Origin: Streptomyces sp. G-G2
GTDB lineage: Bacteria > Actinomycetota > Actinomycetes > Streptomycetales > Streptomycetaceae
Assembly (NCBI RefSeq): GCF_030063135.1
Contig: NZ_JASISO010000011.1
Coordinates: forward strand, 111,335 to 175,334
Reading direction: 5' to 3'
DNA length: 64,000 bases
Shown: one piece after another, positions 46,201 through 54,426 of the stretch
Layout: every line of letters begins with the position of its first letter
Position numbering within the stretch: the first letter of the stretch is position 1
Position numbers and translations under genes: made by a program
Notes under the pieces: model-generated
Told to the model about the DNA's origin: nothing
Databases searched by the model: none
Seen by the model: the letters and a program-made list of their open reading frames with translations, nothing else

Positions 46201-47523
46201 TCAGCCGGCCGGTACGAGCTCGGCGGCGCCGGAGTCGGCGGTGGCGGCGGAGGCGGTACGGGCCCCGCGGCGCAGGGTGGTGAGGGCGACGAGCCCGCAC
46301 AGGGCGGCGAGCGGCAGCCAGACCCAGACCGGGTCGCCGAGGCCGATGAGCGCGATGCCCGCGGAGGGGCCGAAGAACATGCCGATGCCCATCATGGAGT
46401 TGCACAGGGCGCTGGCCCGGGTCAGCTCGCGGTCGGGCACCTTGGAGATCAGCCAGGGGTGGAACGAGCACGAGTACGCGCACTCGCCGAGGCCGAAGAA
46501 GGCGGCGTAGAGGATCAGTCCGGTGAGCTGGACTGGTCCGGGGCCGAAGGCGGTACCGAAGGCGAAGAGGAATCCCGTCACCCAGAAGGCCACGGCGACG
46601 CGCAGCCCGCGTTCCTCGGGGTGCTTCTCCAGCAGCTTCCCCAGGGGGCGCTGGCAGGCCACGATCACCACGACGTTGACGGTGAGCATCACCGAGATCC
46701 AGCCGATGCCGGTGTCCATGAGCTGGTCGGCGACCAGGGGGGCGGTGGCCTCGAACTGGCTGAAGCCGAAGAGGTACGCGCCGAACTGGAAGAGGGCGGC
46801 GGTCAGCGAGGCGCGGATCAGCATGCCGGTGCCGAAGGCGGGGGCGGGGGCGGGCCGGTCGGCTTCGGTGGCCGCGCCGTCCGGTGCGGCGGTGCCGGGT
46901 GCCGCGGTGTCCGGTGCCGCGGTGTCCGCGATGCCGGGGACCTTGCGGGCCAGCGCCAGGACCAGGGCCACCGGCAGGTACCCGGCCGCGTTCACCAGCA
47001 GCAGCCAGGTGATGGCTTCCCGGGAGAAGACGGCGAGGAACAGGCCGGCCACCAGGGAGCCGCCCGCCAGCGTGGCGTTGAGGATCTGGTAGCGGCGGGC
47101 GAAGACCGCGCGCCGTTCCTCGGGCGGCACCAGGGAGTTCACGATCGGGATGATCGCGGCCATGAAGGCGCCCTGGCCCGCGCCGCCGAGCAGGGCCGCC
47201 GCGCCCGCCTCGGGCAGGGTCGTGGCGCCGGTCAGCACGCCGAAGCAGCCGATCCACAGGAACAGGCCGAGGATGGCGAGGGCGTGCCGGGGGATGCGGA
47301 CGGCCGCGGCGGTGAGCAGCAGCGATACGGCGAGGTTGGACAGGCCGGAGGCGCCGTAGTAGACGGCGACCCCGGCCGTTCCGATCTCCGGCCGGGCGGC
47401 CAGGTGGATCCCGATGAAGGGGAAGACCATGCCGTAGCAGAACGACGACAGGCCGTGCAGGACCAGGATGCGGTTGACCGACCTGCGGCGGAGCGCGGCC
47501 AGGGCGTCGGGCGTCGGGCTCAT
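46201..47523 (-). CDS. MFS transporter, probable product exporter
   Basis: 440-residue membrane protein with about 12 helices and a Ala/Thr/Pro-rich cytoplasmic loop in the middle (about 208-233, built of repeated TAAPD/TAAPG words). LHGLSSFCYGMVFPFIGIHLA in helix 1, the loop after helix 2 and GGAGQGAFMAAIIPIVNSLVPPEERRAVFARRY fit the major facilitator fold. A drug- or sugar-type subclass cannot be assigned. ATG at 47523 with GGAAAGG upstream. The only transporter in the cluster, so export of the product or self-protection is the likely job. Confidence 0.85.
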   Translation of the reverse strand: MSPTPDALAALRRRSVNRILVLHGLSSFCYGMVFPFIGIHLAARPEIGTAGVAVYYGASGLSNLAVSLLLTAAAVRIPRHALAILGLFLWIGCFGVLTGATTLPEAGAAALLGGAGQGAFMAAIIPIVNSLVPPEERRAVFARRYQILNATLAGGSLVAGLFLAVFSREAITWLLLVNAAGYLPVALVLALARKVPGIADTAAPDTAAPGTAAPDGAATEADRPAPAPAFGTGMLIRASLTAALFQFGAYLFGFSQFEATAPLVADQLMDTGIGWISVMLTVNVVVIVACQRPLGKLLEKHPEERGLRVAVAFWVTGFLFAFGTAFGPGPVQLTGLILYAAFFGLGECAYSCSFHPWLISKVPDRELTRASALCNSMMGIGMFFGPSAGIALIGLGDPVWVWLPLAALCGLVALTTLRRGARTASAATADSGAAELVPAG

Positions 47524-47569
47524 GGGTGCCTTTCCGGGATCGGGGATCAGGGGGCGCGGGGCCGGGCCG

Positions 47570-48376
47570 TCAGGCGCCGGTGGCGGGCACGAGGGCGAGG
47601 ATGCGGGCGGGGCTGCCCGAGCCGCCGACGATGGGCAGCGGCGCGGCGATCAGCACGGCGCCCTGGGCGGGCAGCCTGTGCAGGTTGCGGAGCTGGGTGA
47701 TGCCGTACTTGTCGGCGCCGTGGAAGTACCAGTGGCAGGGGTAGGGCTGGTCCTCGAACTCGCCCGCGAGGCCCGCGTCGGTGCCGACCGTCTCCACCCC
47801 GATGCCGATGATCTCGGTCTCCTCGGCGAGCCAGCGGGCGCAGTCCGGGGCGATGCCGGGGGTGTGCCGCCCGTTGAGGAAGGTGTCCTGGTCGCCCTGG
47901 CGGGCCTCCCAGCCGGTGCGGTAGAGCAGCCAGCCGCCCGCCGGGAGGGGGCCGTGCTCCTGCTGCCAGGCCTCCACGTGGTGGCGCCGGAGCAGGAAGT
48001 CGGGGTCGGCGGCGGCCTCGGCGGAGAAGTCGAGTACGGCGGCGGGGCCGACCAGGCGCTGCGGCGGGACCTGGGAGACGTCGTCGAGGTCGCGGCCCGT
48101 GAGCCAGTGGACCGGCGCGTCGAAGTGGGTGCCGGTGTGCTCGGAGAGGCGGATGTTGTTCCAGTAGACGGTCGGTCCGGCCTCGTCGTAGTGGCTGATG
48201 ACCTCGCGCTCGAACGGCCAGGGCTGGCCGCGCTCCGGCGGGAGCTGGATCAGCGGGGTCTCCTCGGACAGCGGGGAGGTGAGGTCGACGACCTCCACGG
48301 AGCCGTCGAGCAGGGCGCTCAGCAGCGGTGCGAGCGCGGCGCTGGCGCCGACGGCGGCGGCGGTGGCGGTGCTCAT
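47570..48376 (-). CDS. cyclase-family metal hydrolase, kynurenine-formamidase-like
   Basis: 268-residue protein of the cyclase/KynB family. The metal motif HxGTHxDxPxH is intact: His80, His84, Asp86, His90 in SEHTGTHFDAPVHW. The KynB group hydrolyses N-formylkynurenine to kynurenine, which suits the dioxygenase genes in the same operon; other members are arylformamidases or cyclic-imide hydrolases, so the name is inferred from context. It is ~60 residues longer than typical KynB (~210), mainly at the N-terminus and in mid-protein. ATG at 48376 with GGAG upstream overlaps the aminotransferase stop by 4 bases. Confidence 0.82.
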   Translation of the reverse strand: MSTATAAAVGASAALAPLLSALLDGSVEVVDLTSPLSEETPLIQLPPERGQPWPFEREVISHYDEAGPTVYWNNIRLSEHTGTHFDAPVHWLTGRDLDDVSQVPPQRLVGPAAVLDFSAEAAADPDFLLRRHHVEAWQQEHGPLPAGGWLLYRTGWEARQGDQDTFLNGRHTPGIAPDCARWLAEETEIIGIGVETVGTDAGLAGEFEDQPYPCHWYFHGADKYGITQLRNLHRLPAQGAVLIAAPLPIVGGSGSPARILALVPATGA

Positions 48377-49323
48377 GCGGAGGTCTCCGTCGTGTGGACG
48401 ATCGTGTTCCAGTGGCGGTAGTCGGGGTGCTGGTCGCGCACCACGGCGTCGTAGAGCTCCTGGAGCTTGCGGGTGGTCACGCCGGGCCCGCCGTCGCCGA
48501 CCGGGATCCGGTCGATGGTGGTGACCGGCGCGACCTCGGCGAGGGTGCCCGCGACGAAGATCTCGTCGGCGGTGTACAGCTCGGTGCGGTCGATCTCGCG
48601 GCGCTCCATCGTGATGCCCAGCTCGTTCGCGGCGAGTTCGCCGATGGTGGCGACGGTGATGCCTTCGAGTACGCCGCTGGTCCCGGGCGGGGTGATGAGC
48701 TTGCCGTCCCGCAGCATGACCACGCAGGAGCCGGGGGCCTCGGAGACGGTGCCGCGCTGGTTGAGCAGGAGCGTGGTGTCGTAGCCGTTGCGCACGGCCT
48801 CGTGGTGGGCGAGACGGCTGTTGTGGTAGTTCGCGCCCGCCTTGATGCGCGTCGGCATGCTGTCGTCGCCGATCCGGCGCCAGGAGGAGATGGTCGCGGA
48901 GAGCCCGCCGTCGAAGCCGCGGCCGCGCGGGGCGCGGGTGGTGGTGATGTGCGCGCCCGCGTCGTCGGTGTGGCTGAGCGGGTCGCCGTTCGGGCCCATG
49001 TTGAAGTACGAGACGACGCAGATGTGCGCGTCCTCGTCGAAGGTGTTGGCCTTCAGGACGTCGAGCACGCCCTGCTTCAACTGCTCGTCGGTGAAGGGGA
49101 TCTCCATGCGCAGCGACTTCATCGAGCGGCGCAGCCGGGCGAGGTGCTCGTCGATGCGGAAGACCGCGAGGCCCGACCGGTCGGGGCGGCGGTAGGCGCG
49201 CAGGCCCTCGAAGACGTTGGCGCCCCAGAAGGCGCCCTGCGAGCGGGCGTGGACGGTGCAGTTGTCCCAGTCCACGACGGTGCCGTTGAGCCAGGCGTGG
49301 GTGGGGAGCTGGGGGACGGTCAT
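48373..49323 (-). CDS. class IV (branched-chain-type) aminotransferase
   Basis: 316-residue PLP enzyme of fold type IV. The PLP lysine is Lys161 in MPTRIKAGANYHNSRLA; GANVFEGLRAYRR near residue 40 and the glutamate of NQRGTVSEAPGSCVVML are also conserved, as is the C-terminal AEVAPVTTIDR. Closest to branched-chain aminotransferases (IlvE), which work on hydrophobic and some aromatic substrates. In this operon a role in transaminating kynurenine, a hydroxylated derivative or a second building block is plausible. ATG at 49323 with AGGAG 7 bases upstream; 56 bases after the monooxygenase gene. Confidence 0.88.
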   Translation of the reverse strand: MTVPQLPTHAWLNGTVVDWDNCTVHARSQGAFWGANVFEGLRAYRRPDRSGLAVFRIDEHLARLRRSMKSLRMEIPFTDEQLKQGVLDVLKANTFDEDAHICVVSYFNMGPNGDPLSHTDDAGAHITTTRAPRGRGFDGGLSATISSWRRIGDDSMPTRIKAGANYHNSRLAHHEAVRNGYDTTLLLNQRGTVSEAPGSCVVMLRDGKLITPPGTSGVLEGITVATIGELAANELGITMERREIDRTELYTADEIFVAGTLAEVAPVTTIDRIPVGDGGPGVTTRKLQELYDAVVRDQHPDYRHWNTIVHTTETSA

Positions 49324-49379
49324 GGGGTACTCCTGCGGGGTGAAGAAGGTGGGGTGGCCGGGTCCGGTACTGGGCCGGA

Positions 49380-51047
49380 TCAGACGCCGACGGGGATCCG
49401 GGTGTCGGCCGCCGGGGTGTCCTCGGCGGCGGCCGCCGTGGCCAGCGCGCAGCGGGCGAGCGTGTCGCCGTAGCGCTCCGGGTGGTCGGCGTCGGCCAGG
49501 GCGCCGAGGTGGCCGTCGGGGCGGACGATCAGGCAGGTGCCCTCGGTGGCCTGGTAGGCGGCCCGCAGCACGTTGTCGCGGTCGCGCAGTACGGTCACGC
49601 CCGCGGGCATGCCGTCGGCCGGGCCGGCGGCCGGTACGGCCAGTTCGCCCTCGCGCAGGACCACGATCAGGTCGGCGTCCAGGCCGCGGGTGTCGGCGAG
49701 CGCGCGCTCGGCGAAGGCGCGGGCGGTCTCCCGGTCCGGGGCGAAGTAGAGGCCGGTGAACCCGGCGCCGTACAGCTCGCGCAGGCGGGCCGCGCCGGGG
49801 GCGGAGATCCGCGCGTCCGGGGCGAAGGCGCCGAGGAGCGGGTGGCGCTGGGCGGACTCGACGACGGGGGAGTCGACGTAGGTGTGCGGCTCGGCCATCT
49901 TGCCGCTGTTGACCTTGTCGCGGGCGCCCTGGAAGGGCTGGGAGAGGGTCAGCAGCACCTTGCGGACCGTGCGGCGCAGCAGGTTCGGCGGCACCATGAA
50001 CTTGATCGTCGCCTCGGTGACGGCCAGGTTCTCCTTCGCGGCGGCGTAGCGCTCGTCGTGGTAGGTGTCGAGGAGGGCGTCCTCGGCGTGGCCCCGCAGG
50101 ACGAGGGCCAGCTTCCAGGCGAGGTTGTCGGCGTCCTGGATGCCGCTGTTCATGCCCCGGGAGCCGTACGGCGGCAGTGAGTGGGCGGAGTCGCCCGCGA
50201 AGAAGATCCGGCCGATCCGGAAGTTCTCCACCACGCGCTGGTGGAAGCGGTAGGTGGACAGCCAGTCGATCTCGTAGTCCACGTCGCCGATGACCGCGCG
50301 CACCCGCTGGTCGAAGCGGCCGTCGGCGCGCTCCGCCTCGATGTCGGTGTGGGGGGCGAGCTGCCAGTCGATGCGCCAGATGTCGTTCGGCTGCGGGTGC
50401 ATGACCAGCTGGCGGCCCGGGTTGAACGGCGGGTCGTAGTGGAAGTGGCGCTCCTTGGCGAGCGGCAGCTTCACCTTCAGGTCCGTGATCAGGAAGCGGT
50501 CCTGGTGGCTGTAGCCGGTCCAGGCGACGCCGGTGAGCGCCCGCATGGGGCTGCGTACGCCGTCGCACGCGACGAGGTAGCGGCAGGTGTAGGCGCGCGG
50601 GCCGTCCGGGGTGTCGGCGGTGACGGTGACCCCGTCGTCGTCCTGCACGGCGTCGGTGATCTCGTGCGCCCAGCGCACCTCGGCGAGCGGCTCGGACTCG
50701 ATCTTCTCCAGCAGCAGCTGTTCGATGCGGAACTGCGAGATGTTGACGAACGGGCCGTAGCCGATCCGGCGGGTGTACTCGGCGGCGCGGATCTCCTTGC
50801 CGCGCACGTAGGTACGGGCGGTGGTCCAGGTGACGCCCTCGGCGCCGATGGTCTCGGCGCAGCCGAACTTGTCGAGCACCTCCAGGACGTCGCCCTGGAT
50901 CAGGCAGGCCTTGGAGCCCTGCTTGCGCAGCTCGGGGTCGCGCTCGAAGAGGACGGAGGGGATGCCGAAGGAGGCCAGGCGGGCGGCGAGGGCCATGCCG
51001 ACGGGGCCGGCACCGACGATGCCTACGGGGATCTGGTCGCTGTTCAT
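49380..51047 (-). CDS. FAD-dependent aromatic monooxygenase (group A)
   Basis: 555-residue flavoprotein hydroxylase of the MhpA/PheA type. The FAD/NAD(P)H marks are all present: GxGxxG in VGIVGAGPVGMALAARL (about 8-24), the DG motif in YLVACDGVRSPMR (about 160), and the GD motif in GRIFFAGDSAHSLPPYGSRGMNSGIQDADNLAWKL (about 290). The C-terminal ~170 residues form the thioredoxin-like third domain of phenol-hydroxylase relatives (ALADTRGLDADLIVVLR and ATEGTCLIVRPDGHLG). Its likely job is ring hydroxylation of a kynurenine- or anthranilate-like intermediate. ATG at 51047 overlaps the neighbour's stop by 4 bases. Confidence 0.88.
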   Translation of the reverse strand: MNSDQIPVGIVGAGPVGMALAARLASFGIPSVLFERDPELRKQGSKACLIQGDVLEVLDKFGCAETIGAEGVTWTTARTYVRGKEIRAAEYTRRIGYGPFVNISQFRIEQLLLEKIESEPLAEVRWAHEITDAVQDDDGVTVTADTPDGPRAYTCRYLVACDGVRSPMRALTGVAWTGYSHQDRFLITDLKVKLPLAKERHFHYDPPFNPGRQLVMHPQPNDIWRIDWQLAPHTDIEAERADGRFDQRVRAVIGDVDYEIDWLSTYRFHQRVVENFRIGRIFFAGDSAHSLPPYGSRGMNSGIQDADNLAWKLALVLRGHAEDALLDTYHDERYAAAKENLAVTEATIKFMVPPNLLRRTVRKVLLTLSQPFQGARDKVNSGKMAEPHTYVDSPVVESAQRHPLLGAFAPDARISAPGAARLRELYGAGFTGLYFAPDRETARAFAERALADTRGLDADLIVVLREGELAVPAAGPADGMPAGVTVLRDRDNVLRAAYQATEGTCLIVRPDGHLGALADADHPERYGDTLARCALATAAAAEDTPAADTRIPVGV

Positions 51048-52369
51048 GCTGCTGCTCCGCCTTCGTTCGGGAGGCCGGTGGGGGTGTCGGTGCGGGTGTC
51101 GGTGCTGCCGTCGGCGCCGCTGCCGGTGGCGCCGTCGGTGTCCGGCTCCTCCGCGACGCTGCGGAAGACCGGGATCTTGCGTACGGAACTGAGGTACGGC
51201 GTGCCCTCGGTGGCCCCGGTGCCCGAGCGGGTGCCGAGCATCCGCACGGCGATCCGGTAGTGGGTCTGGCGCCAGCGGCGCAGCGCCCCGGCGAAGCCGA
51301 GCATCGAGGCGGTCAGCAGCTCGCGGTCGGCGGCCGTGAAGCGAGGATCGCCGTGGGCGGCGGCGCAGGCCTCGTCGAGGGTCTGCTGGCCCGCCAGGAT
51401 CCGCTCGCGCACCTCGGGGGTGGATCGGTAGGCGGGGGAGTCGAGCCGGTCCTGGTCCGGGACCCGGCACAGCGACTCGACCAGCTTGTAGTTGCGGGAC
51501 TGGATGGCGCTGGCGCCCTCGGTGAAGTCGCGGAACACCCGGAACGACTCGACCTGCATCGTCGCGAGGAGCGAGAACAGCGGGGCCGATTCGGCGAGCG
51601 CGCTCTCGGCGACCGCCAGGTGGGCCGCCGCCGCCTCGGTGCGGGCGCCGTCGAGGTGGCCGATGGCCGTACGGATGCTCAGCGCCAGCAGCGCGAACGT
51701 CGTCTCGAAGGTCTGGAGCACCCGGATGAACATGTGCTCGTCGTGCGATATGTAGACCGGCAGCATGCTCAGTCGCAGCACCTGGCGCTCGTGCCCGTCC
51801 AGCAGTTCGCCGTCGGTCAGCTCCCACAGCTGGGCGGCCTGCCCGGCCGGGTCGGCGGCGGTGATCCGGTCCCCGAGGCCGAGCCGGACCAGCGCGGGCC
51901 GGGCCACGCGGACGGCGAGCCGGTGGCGCTTCTCCACCATCCGGGCGTCGGGCCGCATCTGCGGCAGCCATCCGGTGCGGCCCTCCGCGGCGGCCAGCTC
52001 GAAGCGCAGCAGGTCGGCGAGGAGCTGCACGGTCAGCCGGTCCCGGGTCACCCGGGCCGCCGCGGCGGCCTCCGGGCCGTCGTCGGCGGTGGGCAGGCCC
52101 AGCACACCGAGGGAGGTGTACGTCGGGTAGTCGTAGCGCCCGTCCCACTTGTCCAGCGCGGTGTCCAGGAACCGGTCCAGGAGCAGCCGCTCGGCCGCGT
52201 CGGCGCCCGAGGGCGCCTGCGGGGCGAGCCGTTCCCGGGCCAGGGCCAGCGACTTCAGGGTCGGGTCGCCGACGAAGTGCTTGCCGACGAGGTGGAACTC
52301 CTGGAGCACGGCGGGGTAGGGGAACCGGCTGGGTACGGGATCGGCCAGCCAGTCGGTCAGCTCTTTCAC
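51044..52369 (-). CDS. large tryptophan-dioxygenase-superfamily haem protein, divergent
   Basis: 441-residue helical protein. The C-terminal half matches the TDO/IDO pattern: DEHMFIRVLQTFETTF (about 210-224), ASAIQSRNYKLVESL (286-300), RRWRQTHYRIAVRMLG with candidate proximal haem ligand His370, then GTGATEGTPYL (383-393). The distal histidine of true TDO (HQ in VHQxxELW) is Leu218 here and the substrate-carboxylate Arg is Lys295. The N-terminal ~130 residues (DYPTYTSLGVLGLP, helical) have no match I know, and the last 40 are a disordered tail. A haem oxygenase with a changed reaction or substrate is likely. GTG at 52369 overlaps the upstream stop by 4 bases. Confidence 0.75.
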   Translation of the reverse strand: MKELTDWLADPVPSRFPYPAVLQEFHLVGKHFVGDPTLKSLALARERLAPQAPSGADAAERLLLDRFLDTALDKWDGRYDYPTYTSLGVLGLPTADDGPEAAAAARVTRDRLTVQLLADLLRFELAAAEGRTGWLPQMRPDARMVEKRHRLAVRVARPALVRLGLGDRITAADPAGQAAQLWELTDGELLDGHERQVLRLSMLPVYISHDEHMFIRVLQTFETTFALLALSIRTAIGHLDGARTEAAAAHLAVAESALAESAPLFSLLATMQVESFRVFRDFTEGASAIQSRNYKLVESLCRVPDQDRLDSPAYRSTPEVRERILAGQQTLDEACAAAHGDPRFTAADRELLTASMLGFAGALRRWRQTHYRIAVRMLGTRSGTGATEGTPYLSSVRKIPVFRSVAEEPDTDGATGSGADGSTDTRTDTPTGLPNEGGAAA

Positions 52370-53592
52370 GCTGGGGGTCTCACCTTCGGGAGCGGGACGG
52401 GGACGGTAAGGGCGGGCCCGGTCAGCGCGCGGAAGGCGCGCATGGCCTGGCAGAGGGCCTCCACGTCGGCCGCGGAGTTGTAGTAGTGGAAGGACAGGCG
52501 CACGACGGGGCCGCGCGGGCTGACCGCGATGCCCCGGGCGGCCAGCCACCCGGCGAGGGAGCGCGGGTCGGCGTCGTACAAGCCGAGGTGGGCGCCCTGG
52601 AGTTCGGGGGTCTCGGCCCGGCGGACCCGTTCGCCCTGGGCGGTCAGGGTCCGTGCGGCGAGCTCGATCAGCGCGCCGACGTGGCGTCGTACGTCGGCCC
52701 AGTCGACCCCGTCGAACAGGCCGAAGGCGGCGTTCGCGGCGTAGACGGCGGGCACGGCCGGCGTGCCGGTCTCGAAGCGGCGGGCGACGGCCGGGAAGTC
52801 GAGCCGCAGCGGGTCGAAGGCCATCGGCTCGACCCGCCCGAACCAGCCGGTGAGCTGCGGGTCCCGGTCGGTGGCCAGACCGGCGCGGGCGTAGAGGAAG
52901 GCCAGGCCGGGCAGTCCGGCGAGGTACTTCATCGTGCCCGCGACCAGGTAGTCGCAGCCGATCTCGGCGACGTCCACCGGCATCACGCCCACGGCCTGAT
53001 AGGCGTCGACGAAGGTCAGCGCTCCGGCCTCCCGGCCGGCCTCGACGATCTCCGCGACCGGGGGCCGCTCGGCGTACTGGTAGGTGGACATCGGGACCGA
53101 GAGCAGGGCGGTCCCTGAGCCGAGGACGGCCGTGTAGTCGGCCGTCCTGATCCGCCCGGCGTCCCGGTCCCCGGTGAAGACGACCCGGGCGCCGCGCGGC
53201 CGCTGGGCGAGCCAGACGTGCGCGATGGAGGGGAACTCCTCGACCGTGGTGACGATCTCGGTCCGGGGCGTTTCCAGGGACAGGGTGGAGACCACCTGGT
53301 AGGCGCCGACGGAGGCGTTGGGCAGGACCGCGATCTGGTCCGGGGCCGCGCCGACCAGGGAGGCGAAGTTCTCCCGGGCCTCGTGGATCTCCCGTTCGAA
53401 CCGGTCCCAGGGCGCCCCGTGGGCGCCGATGGCCTCCTGCATCCGTGCCAGGGACCCGTCGACCGCGTCGGACCGGGCGCCGAGGCTGCAGCTGGCCAGG
53501 TGGACCGTCCGCTCCAGCATCGGGAAGGCACGGCGGAAGGCGGCGGCCGTGACGGCGGGTGCGGGTGCGGGCGCCTCGGCGGGGCCGCTCAT
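52366..53592 (-). CDS. class V PLP enzyme, kynureninase-like
   Basis: 408-residue fold-type-I PLP enzyme. The Schiff-base lysine is Lys222 in YLVAGTMKYLAGLPGLAFLY; Asp196 in TFVDAYQAVGVMPVD contacts the pyridine nitrogen; the N-terminal ERTVHLASCSLGARSDAV and VLPNASVGAYQVVSTLSL resemble kynureninases. Kynureninase cleaves kynurenine to anthranilate and alanine, and the operon supplies that substrate, but cysteine-desulfurase-like and isopenicillin-epimerase-like relatives share these marks, so the reaction is inferred. The N-terminal 17 residues are Ala/Pro repeats. ATG at 53592 overlaps the dioxygenase stop (ATGA). Confidence 0.8.
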   Translation of the reverse strand: MSGPAEAPAPAPAVTAAAFRRAFPMLERTVHLASCSLGARSDAVDGSLARMQEAIGAHGAPWDRFEREIHEARENFASLVGAAPDQIAVLPNASVGAYQVVSTLSLETPRTEIVTTVEEFPSIAHVWLAQRPRGARVVFTGDRDAGRIRTADYTAVLGSGTALLSVPMSTYQYAERPPVAEIVEAGREAGALTFVDAYQAVGVMPVDVAEIGCDYLVAGTMKYLAGLPGLAFLYARAGLATDRDPQLTGWFGRVEPMAFDPLRLDFPAVARRFETGTPAVPAVYAANAAFGLFDGVDWADVRRHVGALIELAARTLTAQGERVRRAETPELQGAHLGLYDADPRSLAGWLAARGIAVSPRGPVVRLSFHYYNSAADVEALCQAMRAFRALTGPALTVPVPLPKVRPPA

Positions 53593-54416
53593 GCCGGGCT
53601 CGCCCCGGCGGGCGGTGCGGTGGCGGTGCCGGGTGCGGTCGCGGGGCCGGCGCCCATCGGGCAGACCGGCTTCGCGACGCCCTCCAGGTACTCGGCGTAC
53701 TCGGGGGCCGGTTCGTCCCCGCCCATCGGACCGCTCAGGGTCAGCTCGGTGCGCAGCTCCCACAGCTGCGGGAAGAACTTGTGCCCGATCAGCTTGGCCA
53801 GGAACTCCACCGGCGCGCCCTTGGTGCCGACCACGGAGTGGCCGATGACCCGGGTGGCCATCTTGTAGTGCTGGGTGCGCCACAGCGAGATGCGCTCGTC
53901 CCAGTCGATGAGGGCCTCGCACAGCCGGTACTCCGGGGTGTCCTGGCCGCTGCGGTAGACCTCGACGAGGTCGGTGCCGCGGGCCTCGGTCAGCCGCCGG
54001 AACGCCTTCTCCAGGTCCAGGCTGACCAGCCGGGCGGCCTTCCAGCCCGGGGACTCGAAGCCCGAACCGTGTCCGAGGATCGTCCGGATGATCTGGAAGT
54101 CCCAGGGGGCCAGCTGCCGCATCATCTCCAGCTGGTCGGCGGTCATCCGCGCGCTCAGCGAGGCCCGGCCCAGCAGTCGGGCGGCGGTGTCCAGCTGCCC
54201 CGCGTCGATCTGCCGGGTGGCCTCCTCGACCTCGTAGCAGGCGAGCTTGAGCCACAGCTCGGTCGACTGGTGGACGACCTGGAACAGCATCTCGTCCCGG
54301 TGGACCATGTCCTCGGGGCGGCGCTGGAGCGACAGCAGCGTGTCGGTCCGCATGTAGCGCGTGTAGTCGTTGTCCCCTTCTCCGTCGAGTACGGGAACCG
54401 AATAGTCCTTGGCCAC
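53589..54416 (-). CDS. tryptophan 2,3-dioxygenase-like haem enzyme
   Basis: 275-residue protein with the TDO plan: YTRYMRTDTLLSLQ (18-31), FQVVHQSTELWLKL with distal-type His49, then LWRTQHYKMATRVIG with proximal-type His183. TDO opens the indole ring of L-tryptophan to N-formylkynurenine. Two positions differ from the consensus I remember: FQSxQYRxIE, whose Arg holds the substrate carboxylate, reads FESPGWKAAR (Lys126), and GTGGSSG reads GTKGAPV. The tail after about 240 is Ala/Pro-rich. GTG at 54416 with AGGAG just upstream. Substrate may be modified or peptide-bound tryptophan. Confidence 0.82.
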   Translation of the reverse strand: MAKDYSVPVLDGEGDNDYTRYMRTDTLLSLQRRPEDMVHRDEMLFQVVHQSTELWLKLACYEVEEATRQIDAGQLDTAARLLGRASLSARMTADQLEMMRQLAPWDFQIIRTILGHGSGFESPGWKAARLVSLDLEKAFRRLTEARGTDLVEVYRSGQDTPEYRLCEALIDWDERISLWRTQHYKMATRVIGHSVVGTKGAPVEFLAKLIGHKFFPQLWELRTELTLSGPMGGDEPAPEYAEYLEGVAKPVCPMGAGPATAPGTATAPPAGASPA

Positions 54417-54426
54417 GATGCTCCTG

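Noticed and set aside
53589..54416. The TDO gene as part of ordinary tryptophan catabolism
   Set aside because: It is translationally coupled to ligase and hydroxylase genes beside an extra trp biosynthetic set; a cell would not pair synthesis and degradation for simple catabolism.
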